From: Bacillota bacterium
GTDB lineage: Bacteria; Bacillota; Clostridia; Acetivibrionales; DSM-1351
Length of the DNA: 12,831 nt
Assembly: GCA_023436485.1 (NCBI GenBank)
Contig: JAEZIU010000026.1
Span: forward strand, 1 to 12,831
Reading direction: 5' to 3'
Part shown: in pieces, positions 12,789-12,831 of the stretch
Position numbering within the stretch: position 1 is the first letter of the stretch
Layout of the letters: each line of letters opens with the position of its first letter
Notes under the pieces: generated by a model
The model's input: only the letters and a program-made list of their open reading frames with translations
What the model was told of the DNA's origin: nothing
Database searches by the model: none
Translations under genes and position numbers: made by a program

Positions 12789-12831
12789 TTCATCTTAGAC
12801 ATCGCACTTTGTCATAAGATTTTGAACTCCC
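12784..12831 (+). promoter_or_regulatory. Antiterminator-like hairpin of the guanine riboswitch (cut by the window edge)
   Basis: GGG (12784-12786, shared with the 3' arm of P1) and GTTC (12788-12791) pair with GAAC (12824-12827) and CCC (12829-12831). Inside, ATCTTA/TAAGAT and GACA/TGTC continue the stem. Because it takes the P1 arm it cannot coexist with the ligand-bound aptamer, so it is probably the ligand-free antiterminator. Any terminator lies beyond the edge. Confidence 0.6.

Overview
The window is AT-rich DNA from a Gram-positive anaerobe of the Clostridia type. The basis is strong GGAGG ribosome-binding sites, a DUF3243 protein, a tetrahydrofolate riboswitch in front of folT, a preQ1-I riboswitch in front of queT, and lipoprotein signal peptides. 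A mesophilic cellulolytic clostridium (Ruminiclostridium-like) would fit, but no single feature proves a species. I see no insertion sequence, prophage, CRISPR array, rRNA or tRNA.

Layout. Positions 1-1230 hold the 3' end of an unknown gene with a strong terminator, a small DUF3243 gene, and a lipoprotein with an FMN-binding-like domain and its terminator. Positions 1250-2990 hold a THF riboswitch with attenuator, folT (GTG start), and a DUF4097-like repeat lipoprotein (TTG start) ending in a bidirectional terminator. An acidic protein of unknown function lies on the minus strand (3001-3606), divergent from the next unit. Positions 3837-8062 carry the two subunits of a markedly divergent type IIA topoisomerase. 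Next come a polytopic GT-C-type glycosyltransferase-like protein (8224-9705) and a cyclophilin (9747-10268), which shares a bidirectional terminator with a convergent COG2509-type FAD oxidoreductase (11740-10340). The right end carries a preQ1-I riboswitch with terminator and queT, then a guanine riboswitch whose gene lies beyond the window.

How the parts relate. Three metabolite-sensing RNAs occur within about 11.5 kb. Two of them control ECF-transporter S components (FolT, QueT) that have no energy-coupling module beside them, so both probably share an ECF module encoded elsewhere. The third reports guanine. The topoisomerase pair is the largest unit and the most unusual: its core catalytic residues are kept (ATPase Glu/Asn/Asp, TOPRIM EGDS and DADVDG, the Arg-Tyr pair). 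However, conserved ATP-pocket motifs are altered and the quinolone-contact serine is replaced by methionine. It looks like a working second type IIA enzyme of a separate lineage rather than the housekeeping gyrase.
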